Assembly (NCBI RefSeq): GCF_003665435.1
Contig: NZ_CP023407.1
Coordinates: 868,001 to 932,000 of the forward strand
Length of the DNA: 64,000 bases
Direction of reading: 5' to 3'
DNA from: Streptomyces fungicidicus
GTDB taxonomy: Bacteria > Actinomycetota > Actinomycetes > Streptomycetales > Streptomycetaceae
Shown here: positions 45,129 through 54,313 of the stretch, in pieces
How the letters are laid out: each line of letters begins with the position of its first letter
Position numbering within the stretch: position 1 is the first letter of the stretch
Notes under the pieces: model-generated
Told to the model about the DNA's origin: nothing
What the model saw: the letters and a program-made list of their open reading frames with translations, nothing else
The model's database searches: none
Made by a program: the position numbers and the translations under genes

Positions 45129-45193
45129 GGCGGCGCGGGCACCCGCACGGGCGCCCGCCGGCCCCGGTGGAACTCAAGGAGGACTTCTCACTC

Positions 45194-46417
45194 ATGGACG
45201 ACCTGAGCAGGCGCAGGATGCTGATCGCGGGAGGGGCGCTCGGAGCGCTCGGGACGCTGGGAGCGGCGTCGCCGGCCCGGGCGAGGTCCCTGTGGACGTG
45301 GGCGCCGAGCGGCTCGGTGGCGGGCAAGGGAGCGGGTGTCGACCCCGACTGGGTCTGGGACGAGGAGGCCGATCCCGTACTCGCCGCCGTGATCGAGCGC
45401 GGCGACGTCGCCAAGGCCAACGCCGCGCTCCGCACCTGGACCCGCAACGACCAGCCCTTACCGGCCGGACTCCCCGCGGATCTGCGCGACTTCATGGAGA
45501 AGGCACGCCGGCTGCCGTCCTGGGCGGACCGGGACAAGCTCGCGGCCGCGGCCAGGTTCACCACCAAGAAGGGCATCTACACCGGCGCCCTGTACGGCCT
45601 GGGCAGTGGCCTGATGAGCACCGCCATCCCGCGGGAGGCGCGCGCCGTCTACTACTCCAAGGGCGGCGCGGACATGAAGGACCGCATCGCCAAGACGGCC
45701 CAACTCGGTTACGACGTCGGGGACCTGGACGCCTACCAGCCGCAGGGCGGGATGATCGTCACCGCGGTGAAGACCCGCCTGGTGCACGCGGCCGTGCGGC
45801 ACCTGCTGCCGCAGTCCCCCGGCTGGTCCCGCACCAGCGGCGGCCAGACGATCCCCATCAGCCAGGCCGACATCATGGTGACCTGGCACAGCCTGGCCAC
45901 GTTTGTCATGAGCAAGCTAAAGGACTGGCGGGTCCCGGTCACGACGGCCGAGTCGGACGGCTATCTGCACGTGTGGCAGGTCACCGCGCACATGCTCGGC
46001 GTCCTGGACGAGTACATCCCCGCCACCTGGGACGCGGCCAACGCCCAGTCCCGGCAGGTACTGGACCCGATCCTGGCGTCCACACCCGAGGGCAATGAGC
46101 TGACCGACGTACTCCTCGACATCGTCGCGGACCTCGACGCCGGCCTCACCCGGCCGCTGATCAACGGCTTCGCCCGGTACACGCTCGGCGACCGGACCGG
46201 CGACCTCATCGGGCTGGACAGGGAGCCGTTCTGGCAGCCGCTGATCAGCGCCGCCTGGCCGCTGCTGGTGGCCTTCCGCGAAGGGCTCATCCCGCTGCCG
46301 CTGATCCCCCAGGCCGCCTGGACGGTGGAGGAGGCCCTCCGCAAGTTCGTCCTGCTCTTCCTCTCCGAGGGCAGGGGGATCCACCTCGAGATCCCGGACG
46401 CCAACCGCCCCTCCTGA
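45194..46417 (+). CDS. lcp: Latex clearing protein (Lcp), rubber oxygenase, copy 2 (contains a TTA codon)
   Basis: 407 residues, a tandem duplicate of the preceding gene with long identical blocks (for example residues 51-71). Tat signal SRRRMLIAGG; Glu148, Arg164, Lys167, Thr168 and His198 are all kept, so it should be active. Leu89 is encoded by TTA (45458-45460), the only in-frame TTA noticed in the window; a CTA follows later. In Streptomyces TTA needs the bldA tRNA, so this copy may be translated mainly in late growth. ATG at 45194 after AAGGAGGA; GTG at 45167 is in frame but would precede that site. Confidence 0.92.
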   Translation: MDDLSRRRMLIAGGALGALGTLGAASPARARSLWTWAPSGSVAGKGAGVDPDWVWDEEADPVLAAVIERGDVAKANAALRTWTRNDQPLPAGLPADLRDFMEKARRLPSWADRDKLAAAARFTTKKGIYTGALYGLGSGLMSTAIPREARAVYYSKGGADMKDRIAKTAQLGYDVGDLDAYQPQGGMIVTAVKTRLVHAAVRHLLPQSPGWSRTSGGQTIPISQADIMVTWHSLATFVMSKLKDWRVPVTTAESDGYLHVWQVTAHMLGVLDEYIPATWDAANAQSRQVLDPILASTPEGNELTDVLLDIVADLDAGLTRPLINGFARYTLGDRTGDLIGLDREPFWQPLISAAWPLLVAFREGLIPLPLIPQAAWTVEEALRKFVLLFLSEGRGIHLEIPDANRPS

Positions 46418-46633
46418 GCCATGCCCCACGTCACCGGAGCGGGGAGCGCGTCCTCACCGACGCGCTTCCCGCCGCCGGTGCCGCGCCAGTCCCCTCCGAG
46501 CTCACCGCGGCCGGCAAGTGCCAACCGGCGCCGGCGGGTGAGTTCTCCGACCCTGGACCCCGGGTGAGACGATGACGACTTCACGCAGCGACGGAACGAC
46601 ACGCCCGCCGGCGGCACGGGCGGGAGGCCGGCG

Positions 46634-48943
46634 GTGACCGACGCCGACCGCACGTCGCGGCAGGACGCCGTCGCCCGGCCCTTCGCCAGACGCCGGTTCC
46701 TCGGTTACGTGCTGGCCGCTCCCACCCTGACGACGGCGGCCCAGCTCGTCCCCGCGTCCGGTGCGCGGGCCGCGGAGATCCCCTCGCCGGAGATCACCGA
46801 ACTGGTCGACCTCAACGACGTGATGACAGCGGCGGCCCTGCCGACGTCCGGCCTGATCACGGTCGAGGTGAACACCGACGGCACCGTGTCCTTCGCGCTC
46901 CCGCGGACCGAGGTGGGACAGGGCATCACCACGTCGACGGCCATGCTGATCGCGGAGGAACTCGGCATCCCCCTGAAGCGGGTGCACATCACCCTGGCCG
47001 ACGCGCGGCCCGAGCTGCTGTTCAATCAGCTCACCGGCGGATCGAACACCACGTTCTCCACCTACACCCCGATCCGCGTCGCCGCCGCCCTCGCCCGGAC
47101 CCGGCTGCTCCGCGCGGCGGCGGCCGCATGGGACACCCCCGTCGCCGAACTGGCCATGGAGGCAGGGGTCGTGACCGGCCCCGGCGGCCGGAGCGCCGAC
47201 ATCGGGGCGCTGTCCCGGAGGGCCGCGGGCGCACGGACCGAGCAGGTGTCCGTCTCCCTCAAGCCTCGCGACATGTTCACCGTCATCGGCAGACCGCACG
47301 GCCGTGTGGACGCCCGCGCGGCGGTCACCGGACGCAAGAAGTTCACGCTGGACCTCGACGTGCCGGACGCCATGCCGACCATGGTGTGCCGGCCGCCGAC
47401 CATCAACGGCAAGGTCCAGTCGGTGTCCAACCTGGCCGAGGTCCGTGCCATGCCCGGCGTCACCGACGTGGTCGTGATCACGACGGGAGTGGCGGTACGG
47501 GCCGCCACCTTCGGGCGGTGCATCGACGCGGTACGCGCCCTGCGGGTGTCCTGGAAGCCCGGGACCGCCGAGGGAAAGTCGGACGCGTCCGTGCTCAGGG
47601 AGCTGCGGTCGGCCGAACTGCCCATGGGACTGCCGCCGCTGACCCCGAGCGTGGAGGAGAGGTTCACCTTCCACTTCCGCAGCAACAGCGCGCTGGAGCC
47701 CAACTGCGCGATAGCGGACGTGCGCGCCGACCGCGCCGAGGTCTGGTCGAGCCTGAAGGCCCCGATCGTCGCGAAGGAGGCGATCGCCGCCCGGCTCGGC
47801 CTGCCGCTCGCCTCGGTGACCGTGCATGTCACCGAGGGCGGCGGCTCCTTCGGGCGCAAGCTCTTCTTCGACGCCGCGCTGGAGGCCGTCGAGGTGTCCC
47901 AGCGGATCCGCAAACCGGTGAAGCTGATGTGGCACCGGGCGGACGACGCCCGGCAGGGCCGCACCCACCCCATGGCCACCTCCCGCGTGCGCATCGACTA
48001 CCTGGGCGACACCGTCCTCGGCTACCGGCAGCGGCACACCAGTGTGTCCACCGACCTCGGCCACGGCCTCGGGGAGATCTTCACCGCGCTGGCCGCGCGG
48101 CTGCCCGTGGGCGACATCGGATTCTCGGAGACCTTCTTCCAGCTCTCGCAGTCGATGCCCTACGACTTCGGCGCCAACAGCCGGCTGCTGAGCGAGACCG
48201 ACAAGGGCTTCAACACCGGCAGCATGCGCAACGTCTACTCCCCCGACGTCACCTGCGCCCGTGAGCTCCTCGTCGACCGGCTCGCCGCCATCCGGGGCAA
48301 GGACCCCTACCGGTTCCGGCGCGGCTTCCTGCGGGACGACCGTTCACGCGCCGTGCTGGACAGGGTCGCCGAGGCCGGGAACTGGGGCAGGAGCATGCCT
48401 GCCGGCACCGCGCAGGGCATCGCCCTCCACACCGAGTACCACTCCGCCAGCGCGGTCCTGGTGGAGATCGACTGCCGCCCCGAGACGGTCGGCCGGCCCG
48501 TCCGCGACGGCGTCGCCGGCCCCCGCGTCACCAAGGCGGTCATCGCCGTGGACGTCGGACTCGCCGTCAACCCGCTGGGCGTGGAAGCGCAGATGACGGG
48601 CTGCCTCATGGACGGCATCGCCCTGGCCCTGACGTCCAGCCTGCACCTGCACGACGGCCACTTCCTCGAGGCCAGCTGGGACAACTACTTCTACACCCGG
48701 CAGTGGAACACACCACCCGAGCTGGAGGTCATCGTCATGCCGGCCACCACCGGCAGACCCGGCGGCGCCGGGGAACTCGGCGTCGCCGCGTCGATGGCCG
48801 CGGTCGCCTGCGCCTACGGCCGTGCCACCGGCTCGCTCCCCACGGTGTTCCCCATCAACCACGGCACCCTGTCCTTCGACCCGAAGCCCACCGTCCCGCC
48901 CGTTCCCGCGTCCCCCACCGACGGCCTGGACCACGTCCGCTGA
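46634..48943 (+). CDS. oxiB: Molybdenum hydroxylase large subunit, aldehyde oxidoreductase (OxiB)
   Basis: 769 residues of the xanthine dehydrogenase/isoquinoline oxidoreductase large-subunit family. An N-terminal Tat signal (ARRRFLGYVLAAP) indicates export in folded form. LPRTEVGQGITTSTAM near 90, VTEGGGSFGRKLFFDAALEA near 400-420 and the terminal GGAGELGVAASMA with the catalytic glutamate near 715 are the molybdopterin-cofactor motifs. In Streptomyces sp. K30 oxiB and oxiA follow lcp, and the enzyme oxidises the aldehyde ends of rubber fragments to acids. GTG start after GGGAGG. The 216-bp gap from lcp2 shows no clear terminator. Confidence 0.88.
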   Translation: MTDADRTSRQDAVARPFARRRFLGYVLAAPTLTTAAQLVPASGARAAEIPSPEITELVDLNDVMTAAALPTSGLITVEVNTDGTVSFALPRTEVGQGITTSTAMLIAEELGIPLKRVHITLADARPELLFNQLTGGSNTTFSTYTPIRVAAALARTRLLRAAAAAWDTPVAELAMEAGVVTGPGGRSADIGALSRRAAGARTEQVSVSLKPRDMFTVIGRPHGRVDARAAVTGRKKFTLDLDVPDAMPTMVCRPPTINGKVQSVSNLAEVRAMPGVTDVVVITTGVAVRAATFGRCIDAVRALRVSWKPGTAEGKSDASVLRELRSAELPMGLPPLTPSVEERFTFHFRSNSALEPNCAIADVRADRAEVWSSLKAPIVAKEAIAARLGLPLASVTVHVTEGGGSFGRKLFFDAALEAVEVSQRIRKPVKLMWHRADDARQGRTHPMATSRVRIDYLGDTVLGYRQRHTSVSTDLGHGLGEIFTALAARLPVGDIGFSETFFQLSQSMPYDFGANSRLLSETDKGFNTGSMRNVYSPDVTCARELLVDRLAAIRGKDPYRFRRGFLRDDRSRAVLDRVAEAGNWGRSMPAGTAQGIALHTEYHSASAVLVEIDCRPETVGRPVRDGVAGPRVTKAVIAVDVGLAVNPLGVEAQMTGCLMDGIALALTSSLHLHDGHFLEASWDNYFYTRQWNTPPELEVIVMPATTGRPGGAGELGVAASMAAVACAYGRATGSLPTVFPINHGTLSFDPKPTVPPVPASPTDGLDHVR

Positions 48944-48970
48944 AACCGGCTCCGACTGCAGGGAGTTCTC

Positions 48971-49459
48971 GTGCCTGTGCACACGTTCCGCCTCAACGGC
49001 GAACAAGTCACCGTCGACGCCCCGGACGACGAGCGGCTGCTCTGGGTCCTCCGCGACATCCTCGGCGTCACCGGGCCGAAGTACGGCTGCGGCATCAACG
49101 TCTGCAAGGCCTGCACCAGCCACCTCAACGGCAGGGCGGCCAATCCCTGCGCCATCCCCGTGAAGGACCTGCGGCCGTCCGACGAGGTCACCACCATCGA
49201 GGGGCTCCCGGCCACCGTGGGCGCGGAGCTGCACCCGATGCAGCAGGCGTGGCTGGACCAGGACGTGGCCCAGTGCGGCTACTGCCAGCCCGGCCAGATC
49301 ATGGCCGCCGTCGCCCTGGTCCGCCGGGTCGCGGAGGAAGGCCGCACGATCACCGAGGCCGACCTGGACGGCATCCGCAACATCTGCCGCTGCGGCACCT
49401 ATCCCCGTATCCGCGAGGCGATCCGGGCGGGCGCCGCGCACCTGGGACCGGAACAGTGA
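48971..49459 (+). CDS. oxiA: 2Fe-2S subunit of the molybdenum hydroxylase (OxiA)
   Basis: 162 residues with two [2Fe-2S] sites: plant-type Cys40, 45, 48, 60 and the helical site Cys102, 105, 139, 141. It transfers electrons from OxiB to an acceptor. No FAD subunit is encoded here, so the acceptor is likely a cytochrome or quinone rather than NAD. It has no signal of its own and would be co-exported with OxiB by the Tat route. GTG start after GCAGGGAG, 27 bp past oxiB. Confidence 0.9.
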   Translation: MPVHTFRLNGEQVTVDAPDDERLLWVLRDILGVTGPKYGCGINVCKACTSHLNGRAANPCAIPVKDLRPSDEVTTIEGLPATVGAELHPMQQAWLDQDVAQCGYCQPGQIMAAVALVRRVAEEGRTITEADLDGIRNICRCGTYPRIREAIRAGAAHLGPEQ

Positions 49460-49592
49460 GGGTCGCCCCGTACGCGACGCGGTCGCGCCTCTCGTGCCGG
49501 CCGTCGTCGCCGCCCTGCTCCTGGTGATCGTCCTCCTGCGCGGGCGGCGCGGCCGGTCGGGATCCGCGCCGGCGTGAGCGGCGCCGCCTCCG

Positions 49593-50435
49593 TCAGCCCC
49601 GCCCGGCGTGCAGCACCCCGAGCAGGTGGGCCACCCCGTCCGCGACGGCGTCGCGGGCCGGGCCGAGGTACTTGCGGGGGTCGACGGTCTCCGGATGGGC
49701 GTCCAGGTGGGCGCGGGCGGCCCGGGTGAACTCCTTGTTCAGACGGGTGGAGACGTTGACCTTCGTCATGCCCGCCCCGACCGCGCGCGCGAGACCCGCG
49801 TCGGCCACCCCGGACGAGCCGTGCAGGACCAGCGGGACGCGTACCGAGGCGCGCAGGGCGGCGATGAGCGCGAAGTCCAGGACGGCGTCCCGGGTGGTCA
49901 TGGCGTGGGAGCTGCCCACCGCCACCGCCAGGGCGTCGACCCCGGTGGCCGCGACGAAGACCCGGGCCTCGTCCGGATCGGTGCGCGCCCCCGGGGCGTG
50001 CGCACCGTCCTTGCCCCCGACCTCGCCGAGTTCCGCCTCGACCCACACGCCATGGGCGTGGCAGTGGTCCGTGATCTCCCGCGTCGCCGCGAGGTTCTTG
50101 TCATACGGGAGCCTGGAGGCGTCGAACATGACCGAGGTGAAGCCGAGCCGTACCGCCTCGTGCACCAGGTCCGCCGACTCCGCGTGATCGAGGTGGACGG
50201 CGACGGGCGTGAGCGCCGCGCGTGCGACGGCGAGGGCCGCGAGCCCGATCGGTGCGAGGGAGCCGTGGTAGCGGGCGGTGTTCTCGCTGATCTGCAGGAT
50301 CACGGGCAGCCCCGCGGCCTCGGCACCGCTCACGATGGCCTCGGCGTGTTCGAGCTGCACCACGTTGAACGCCCCGACGCCCACGCCGGCGCGGGAGGCG
50401 GGGCCGACGATGTCGTCAGTGCGGGTGAGCGGCAT
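49593..50435 (-). CDS. Class II ketose-bisphosphate aldolase (tagatose/fructose-bisphosphate type, GatY/KbaY-like)
   Basis: 280 residues. Zinc-site histidines appear in PVAVHLDHAESADLVHEAV near 77-95, in VGSSHAMTT near 170 and in VLHGSSGV near 205; the last glycine-rich segment KVNVSTRLNKEF binds the substrate phosphate. It would cleave tagatose 1,6-bisphosphate to triose phosphates. It is the last gene of the sugar operon and overlaps the kinase gene by 20 nt. Fructose bisphosphate is the alternative substrate. Confidence 0.82.
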   Translation of the reverse strand: MPLTRTDDIVGPASRAGVGVGAFNVVQLEHAEAIVSGAEAAGLPVILQISENTARYHGSLAPIGLAALAVARAALTPVAVHLDHAESADLVHEAVRLGFTSVMFDASRLPYDKNLAATREITDHCHAHGVWVEAELGEVGGKDGAHAPGARTDPDEARVFVAATGVDALAVAVGSSHAMTTRDAVLDFALIAALRASVRVPLVLHGSSGVADAGLARAVGAGMTKVNVSTRLNKEFTRAARAHLDAHPETVDPRKYLGPARDAVADGVAHLLGVLHAGRG

Positions 50436-51351
50436 GGATGTCCTCCACGGTGACGGCGGTACGGAAGCGGCGGTAGAGGTCGGCGTCGACGTCGCCGGCC
50501 ACGGGACGGGGGACGGCGGCGGCCGACAGCGCCACGGCCTCGCGCAGCACGCCCGGCGGGCGCCGGCCGTCGGCGAGGCCCGCCGCGAGCGCGGCGACGC
50601 ACGCGTCGCCCGCCCCGGTGGGGTTGCCCGCCAGCCGCTCGGGGGGAGCGGCGCGCCAGGCGCCGTCCGGGGTGACGGCGTACAGGCCGTCGGGTCCCGA
50701 CGACACCACGACGGTGCCGGCCCCGAGCGCGCGCAGCCGCGCCGCGGCCCCGGCGACGTCGTCGCATCCGGTGGCGGCGGCGAGTTCGGCGGCGTTGGGC
50801 TTGACGACGTCGGGACCCGCCCCCAGCGCGTCGAGCAGCGGAGGACCGCTGGTGTCCAGCACGGTGACCGCTCCGGCCTCCCGGGCGGTGCGCACCAGGT
50901 GGGCGTACGCGTCGGACGGCAGTCCCGGCGGCAGGCTGCCGCAGAGCGTGACGACGCGGGCGTGCCGCGCCAGCGAGGCGAACCGGTCGGTGAAGGCCCG
51001 CCATTCGTCCGGGGTGACGTGGGGACCGCCCTCGTTGAACACGGTGGCGTCGCCGTCGTGGTGGGAGACCACGGTGACGGTCTGCCGTGAGTCGCCGCGG
51101 ACGGGGACGAGTTCGTCGCGGATGCCGGGGACGGTGCGCAGGTCGTCGCGGATCAGGGTGCCGGTGGGCCCGCCCACGAGCCCGGTGACGACGGACCCGC
51201 GGCCGAGGGCGGAGAGGACGCGGGCCACGTTGACGCCCTTGCCGCCGGCGCGCCGGTGGGCGGTGCCGACGCGGTGCGAGGTGCGTGGGCACAGACGGTC
51301 GACACCGTAGGTGACGTCGAGGGCGGCGTTCAGGGTCACGGTGAGGATCAC
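50416..51351 (-). CDS. PfkB-type phosphofructokinase/tagatose-6-phosphate kinase
   Basis: 311 residues of the 1-phosphofructokinase/tagatose-6-phosphate kinase group: LTVTLNAALDVTYGVDRL start, RAGGKGVNVARVLSALG near 34-50, and the catalytic loop NPTGAGDACVAAL near 243. It supplies the bisphosphate for the adjacent aldolase. GTG at 51351 overlaps the 30-codon remnant ORF by 4 nt. Confidence 0.83.
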   Translation of the reverse strand: MILTVTLNAALDVTYGVDRLCPRTSHRVGTAHRRAGGKGVNVARVLSALGRGSVVTGLVGGPTGTLIRDDLRTVPGIRDELVPVRGDSRQTVTVVSHHDGDATVFNEGGPHVTPDEWRAFTDRFASLARHARVVTLCGSLPPGLPSDAYAHLVRTAREAGAVTVLDTSGPPLLDALGAGPDVVKPNAAELAAATGCDDVAGAAARLRALGAGTVVVSSGPDGLYAVTPDGAWRAAPPERLAGNPTGAGDACVAALAAGLADGRRPPGVLREAVALSAAAVPRPVAGDVDADLYRRFRTAVTVEDIHAAHPH

Positions 51352-51440
51352 GGGTGCCGGGCCTCCGTCCGGCGGGGTGCGCCGTCGGCGCCCACGTCCA
51401 GCGCTGTGACGCAGCCGGGTTCGTGGGGTTCCTCAGGCAT
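51348..51440 (-). pseudogene. 30-codon ORF, likely remnant of a deleted ROK-type sugar kinase
   Basis: The ATG at 51440 overlaps the SIS-isomerase stop by 8 nt and the TGA overlaps the kinase GTG by 4 nt, so the ORF sits where a full gene would be translationally coupled. It encodes a stretch ending CVTALDVGADGAPRR. CVTALDVG resembles the phosphate-1 strand that opens ROK/ASKHA sugar kinases (ALDxGGT), after which a full gene would run about 300 codons. I read this as an internal in-frame deletion that left both ends. Too short for a search by eye to be decisive. Confidence 0.45.
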
Positions 51441-52383
51441 GACTGTCCTGGAGGACGACGGACCGGGTGAGGTTGCGCGGCCGGTCGGGGTCGTAGCCGC
51501 GGGCCTCGGCGAGCGCCACGGCGAGGCGCTGGGCGCGGACGAGGTCGGCGAGGGGGTCCAGTCCCGCGGGCGCGGTCGTGGAGCCGGCGACCAGGGTGCC
51601 GCCCACCCGGGCGACGTCGCCGGCGAGGCCCTCCGGCAGGTCGCCGAAGGCCCAGGCCACCCGGCCCGGTCCGGTGATGCTGATGGGACCGTGCCGGTAC
51701 TCCATCGCCGGGTACGCCTCGGTCCACGCCCCGGCGGCCTCCCGCATCTTCAGGGCCGCCTCCAGCGCCAGGCCGCAGGTCCAGCCGGTGCCCAGGAAGG
51801 TGAACTGCTCGGCTGCGCCCAGGGCGGAGTCGAGGGGTTCGGTGACGGCCCGTTCGGCGTCACGGATCGCCGAGTCCAGGGACCGTACGCCGGCGGGCAG
51901 GGCGCCCTCGGACTCCAGGTGGGCGCGGAGCAGCGCGAGGTTGGCGGTGGCGAAGCGGGTCTGGACGACCGACTCCTCGTCGGCGAAGTCGAGTACGGCG
52001 ACGTCGTCGGCCGCCTCCATCACCGGCGTGGCGGGGTCGGCGGTGACGGCGCCGGTGGCCACGGTGCCCTTGACCCGGCCGAGCAGGCCGAGGACCTCGG
52101 TGGTGGTGCCGGAGCGGGTGATGGCGAGGATCCGGTCGTAGCGCCGGCCGAGGGGGAACTCGGAGGCGGCGTAGGCGTCGGTCTCGCCGTGACCGCCGGT
52201 CTCCCGCAGCACGGCGTACGACTGGGCCATGAACCAGGAGGTTCCGCAGCCGACGACGGCGACGCGCTCTCCGCGCCGGGGCAGGGCCGCGGCCTGGTCC
52301 GGCAGCGATTCCGCGGCCCGGCGCCACACGGCGGGCTGGGAGGCTATCTCGGCCGAAGTGCGGGAGGAACGGTTGTCGGACAA
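51433..52383 (-). CDS. SIS-domain sugar isomerase/deaminase (AgaS-like)
   Basis: 316 residues with two SIS domains: VAVVGCGTSWFMAQSYAVL near 42-60, ILAITRSGTTTEVL near 85-98, and FTFLGTGWTCGLALEAALKMRE near 195-216. AgaS enzymes deaminate/isomerise galactosamine 6-phosphate to tagatose 6-phosphate; GlmS-type isomerases share the fold but carry a glutaminase domain, absent here. I prefer the TTG at 52383 because AAGGAG lies nine bases before it; a GTG six codons upstream lacks a site. Confidence 0.8.
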   Translation of the reverse strand: MSDNRSSRTSAEIASQPAVWRRAAESLPDQAAALPRRGERVAVVGCGTSWFMAQSYAVLRETGGHGETDAYAASEFPLGRRYDRILAITRSGTTTEVLGLLGRVKGTVATGAVTADPATPVMEAADDVAVLDFADEESVVQTRFATANLALLRAHLESEGALPAGVRSLDSAIRDAERAVTEPLDSALGAAEQFTFLGTGWTCGLALEAALKMREAAGAWTEAYPAMEYRHGPISITGPGRVAWAFGDLPEGLAGDVARVGGTLVAGSTTAPAGLDPLADLVRAQRLAVALAEARGYDPDRPRNLTRSVVLQDSHA

Positions 52384-52432
52384 GGTGACGTACTCCTTCA
52401 CAGAGGGGGGCGGAGGCGGCGGGCGGGCCGGT

Positions 52433-53341
52433 CTACTTCACCGAGCCGGCGGTGAGCCCGGACACCACGTGGCGTTCGATGAAGGCGAAGAGCACCACGA
52501 CGGGCACGATCGCGATCACGGACGCGGCGAACAGGTAGTTCCACTGGACGGTGTAGTTGCCGATGAAGCTGTTGATGCCGACCGTCAGGGGCTGGCTCTC
52601 CGGAACGGTGGACAGGGTCAGGCCCATGACGAACTCGTTCCACGCGGCGATGAAGGTGAAGATCACCGCGGTGACGACGCCCGGCATGGCGAGCGGCAGC
52701 GTCACCCGGAGCAGCGCGCGGCCGCGGCTCAGTCCGTCGATCATGGCCGCCTCCTCCAACTCCTCGGGTATGGCCGAGAAGTAGGCGGTGAGGATCCAGA
52801 TCGCGAACGCCAGGTTGAACGCGGCGTTGCACAGCACGAGGGTCCACACCGAGTTGAGCATGCCCAATTGGTAGAACTCGCGGTAGAGGCCGACCAGCAG
52901 GGAGGTGGGCTGGAACATCTGGGTGACCAGGACGAGCAGCAGGAACAGCTTGCGGCCGCGGAATCTGACGCGGGCCGTGTAGTAGGCGGCGGGGATGGCG
53001 ACGAGCAGGACCAGCAGAGTGGAGCCGCCGGCCACCAGCAGGGTGACCCGCAGGTTGTCGCCGAGGTGCGACTCCCGCCAGACGTCGATGAAGTTGGACC
53101 AGGCGAACTCCCCCGGGAGGTAGGTGGCGTCGCGCAGTTCACCGGCCGGGCGGAGCGCGGTGATCACCATCTGCGCGTACGGCAGCAGGAAGACCGCGGC
53201 GATCAGCCAGGCGACGGCGGTGACGAGGACCGTGCGGGGGCGCGGCGCGCGCCGGGGCCGGGGACCGTTCCGCCGGCCGCCGCCGGGGGCCGGCGGCGTC
53301 TTCGGGGCGCCGGGGGCGGGACGGATCGTCTGCTGGGCCAT
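52433..53341 (-). CDS. Carbohydrate ABC importer permease (MalG-type)
   Basis: 302 residues. After a proline/arginine-rich cytoplasmic tail of about 35 residues there are six helices and the EAA loop IPEELEEAAMIDGLSRGRALLRVTLPLAMPG near 195-225. The ATG at 53341 overlaps the partner permease stop by one base. Part of the amino-sugar importer; no ATPase gene is in the cluster, so the shared MsiK-type ATPase is probably used. Confidence 0.87.
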   Translation of the reverse strand: MAQQTIRPAPGAPKTPPAPGGGRRNGPRPRRAPRPRTVLVTAVAWLIAAVFLLPYAQMVITALRPAGELRDATYLPGEFAWSNFIDVWRESHLGDNLRVTLLVAGGSTLLVLLVAIPAAYYTARVRFRGRKLFLLLVLVTQMFQPTSLLVGLYREFYQLGMLNSVWTLVLCNAAFNLAFAIWILTAYFSAIPEELEEAAMIDGLSRGRALLRVTLPLAMPGVVTAVIFTFIAAWNEFVMGLTLSTVPESQPLTVGINSFIGNYTVQWNYLFAASVIAIVPVVVLFAFIERHVVSGLTAGSVK

Positions 53342-54276
53342 CACGCCTCCTCCTTGTTCCAGCCGCTGACTTTGAGGAAGGCGGCGACCATCACCACGAC
53401 CAGGGCGAAGTTGACGACGGACATGGCCGCGGACTCGCCGATGTCGGAGTTCTTGAGCTGGTACATGAACACCGTGGTGGTCGCGGTGTCGCTGTCCGGG
53501 CCGCCCCGGGTCATGCCCCAGATGACGGGGAACGAGTTGAAGACGTTGATCAGGTTGATGACGACGCCGACGAGGAAGGCCGGCCGCAGCAGCGGCAGCG
53601 TGATGCGGCGGTAGGTCTGCCAGGCGCCGGCGCCGTCGACCCGCGCCGCCTCGTACACCTCGCCGGGAACGGTCTGCAGGCCGGCGAGCAGGGTGTACGT
53701 GGTGAAGGGCAGGGAGACGAAGACCGCGACGAACATCATCCAGGGCCAGGCGGTCGCGGGGTCGCCGAGCCAGTCCTGGGGCTGATCGATCACGCCGAGG
53801 TCGGTCATCAGGGTGTTGAGCACGCCGGCGGTCCGGTCGAGCATCCATTTGAAGCCGATGGCGGTCATCAGCACGGACGCCGCCCAGGGCGCGATGAGTG
53901 CCCACCGGGTCACCCGGCGGCCGGGGAAGCGCTGGTTGAAGAGCTGGGCCAGGGCCAGCGAGAGCACCATGGTCAGCGCGACCACGCCGACGGTCCACAC
54001 GACGGTGGCGGTGATCACCGAGCCGAGGCCCGGTTCGTCGAACAGCTTGCGGTACTTGTCGGGGCCCGCCCAGCCCCGGACGAAGCCGCTGACGCTGATC
54101 TTCAGGAACGAGGTGCGGACCATCTCGTAGACGGGCCAGAGCACGACGAACACGATGAGCAGGACGGCGGGGCCGATCCAGGGCAGGGGTCCGAGCCGGC
54201 CGAGGCCGCGGCGGTGGGCGCCGCTCCGGCCCGTGCGGGGCGGCCGTCGGCCGCCGGGCGTGACGTTGGTGGACAC
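53341..54276 (-). CDS. Carbohydrate ABC importer permease (MalF-type)
   Basis: 311 residues, six helices, EAA loop VPGEVYEAARVDGAGAWQTYRRITLPLLRPA near 210-240. GTG start 37 bp after the binding-protein gene. It forms the channel with the next gene. Confidence 0.87.
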   Translation of the reverse strand: MSTNVTPGGRRPPRTGRSGAHRRGLGRLGPLPWIGPAVLLIVFVVLWPVYEMVRTSFLKISVSGFVRGWAGPDKYRKLFDEPGLGSVITATVVWTVGVVALTMVLSLALAQLFNQRFPGRRVTRWALIAPWAASVLMTAIGFKWMLDRTAGVLNTLMTDLGVIDQPQDWLGDPATAWPWMMFVAVFVSLPFTTYTLLAGLQTVPGEVYEAARVDGAGAWQTYRRITLPLLRPAFLVGVVINLINVFNSFPVIWGMTRGGPDSDTATTTVFMYQLKNSDIGESAAMSVVNFALVVVMVAAFLKVSGWNKEEA

Positions 54277-54313
54277 GGGGGTGCCTTCCGTGTGTCGGTT
54301 CCTCGGGTGCCTT

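Noticed and set aside
49494..49577. 27-codon GTG ORF with one hydrophobic helix after oxiA
   Set aside because: No ribosome site and no recognisable homologue; a hydrophobic run from GTC/CTG codons is expected by chance in this base composition. Worth rechecking only if conserved.
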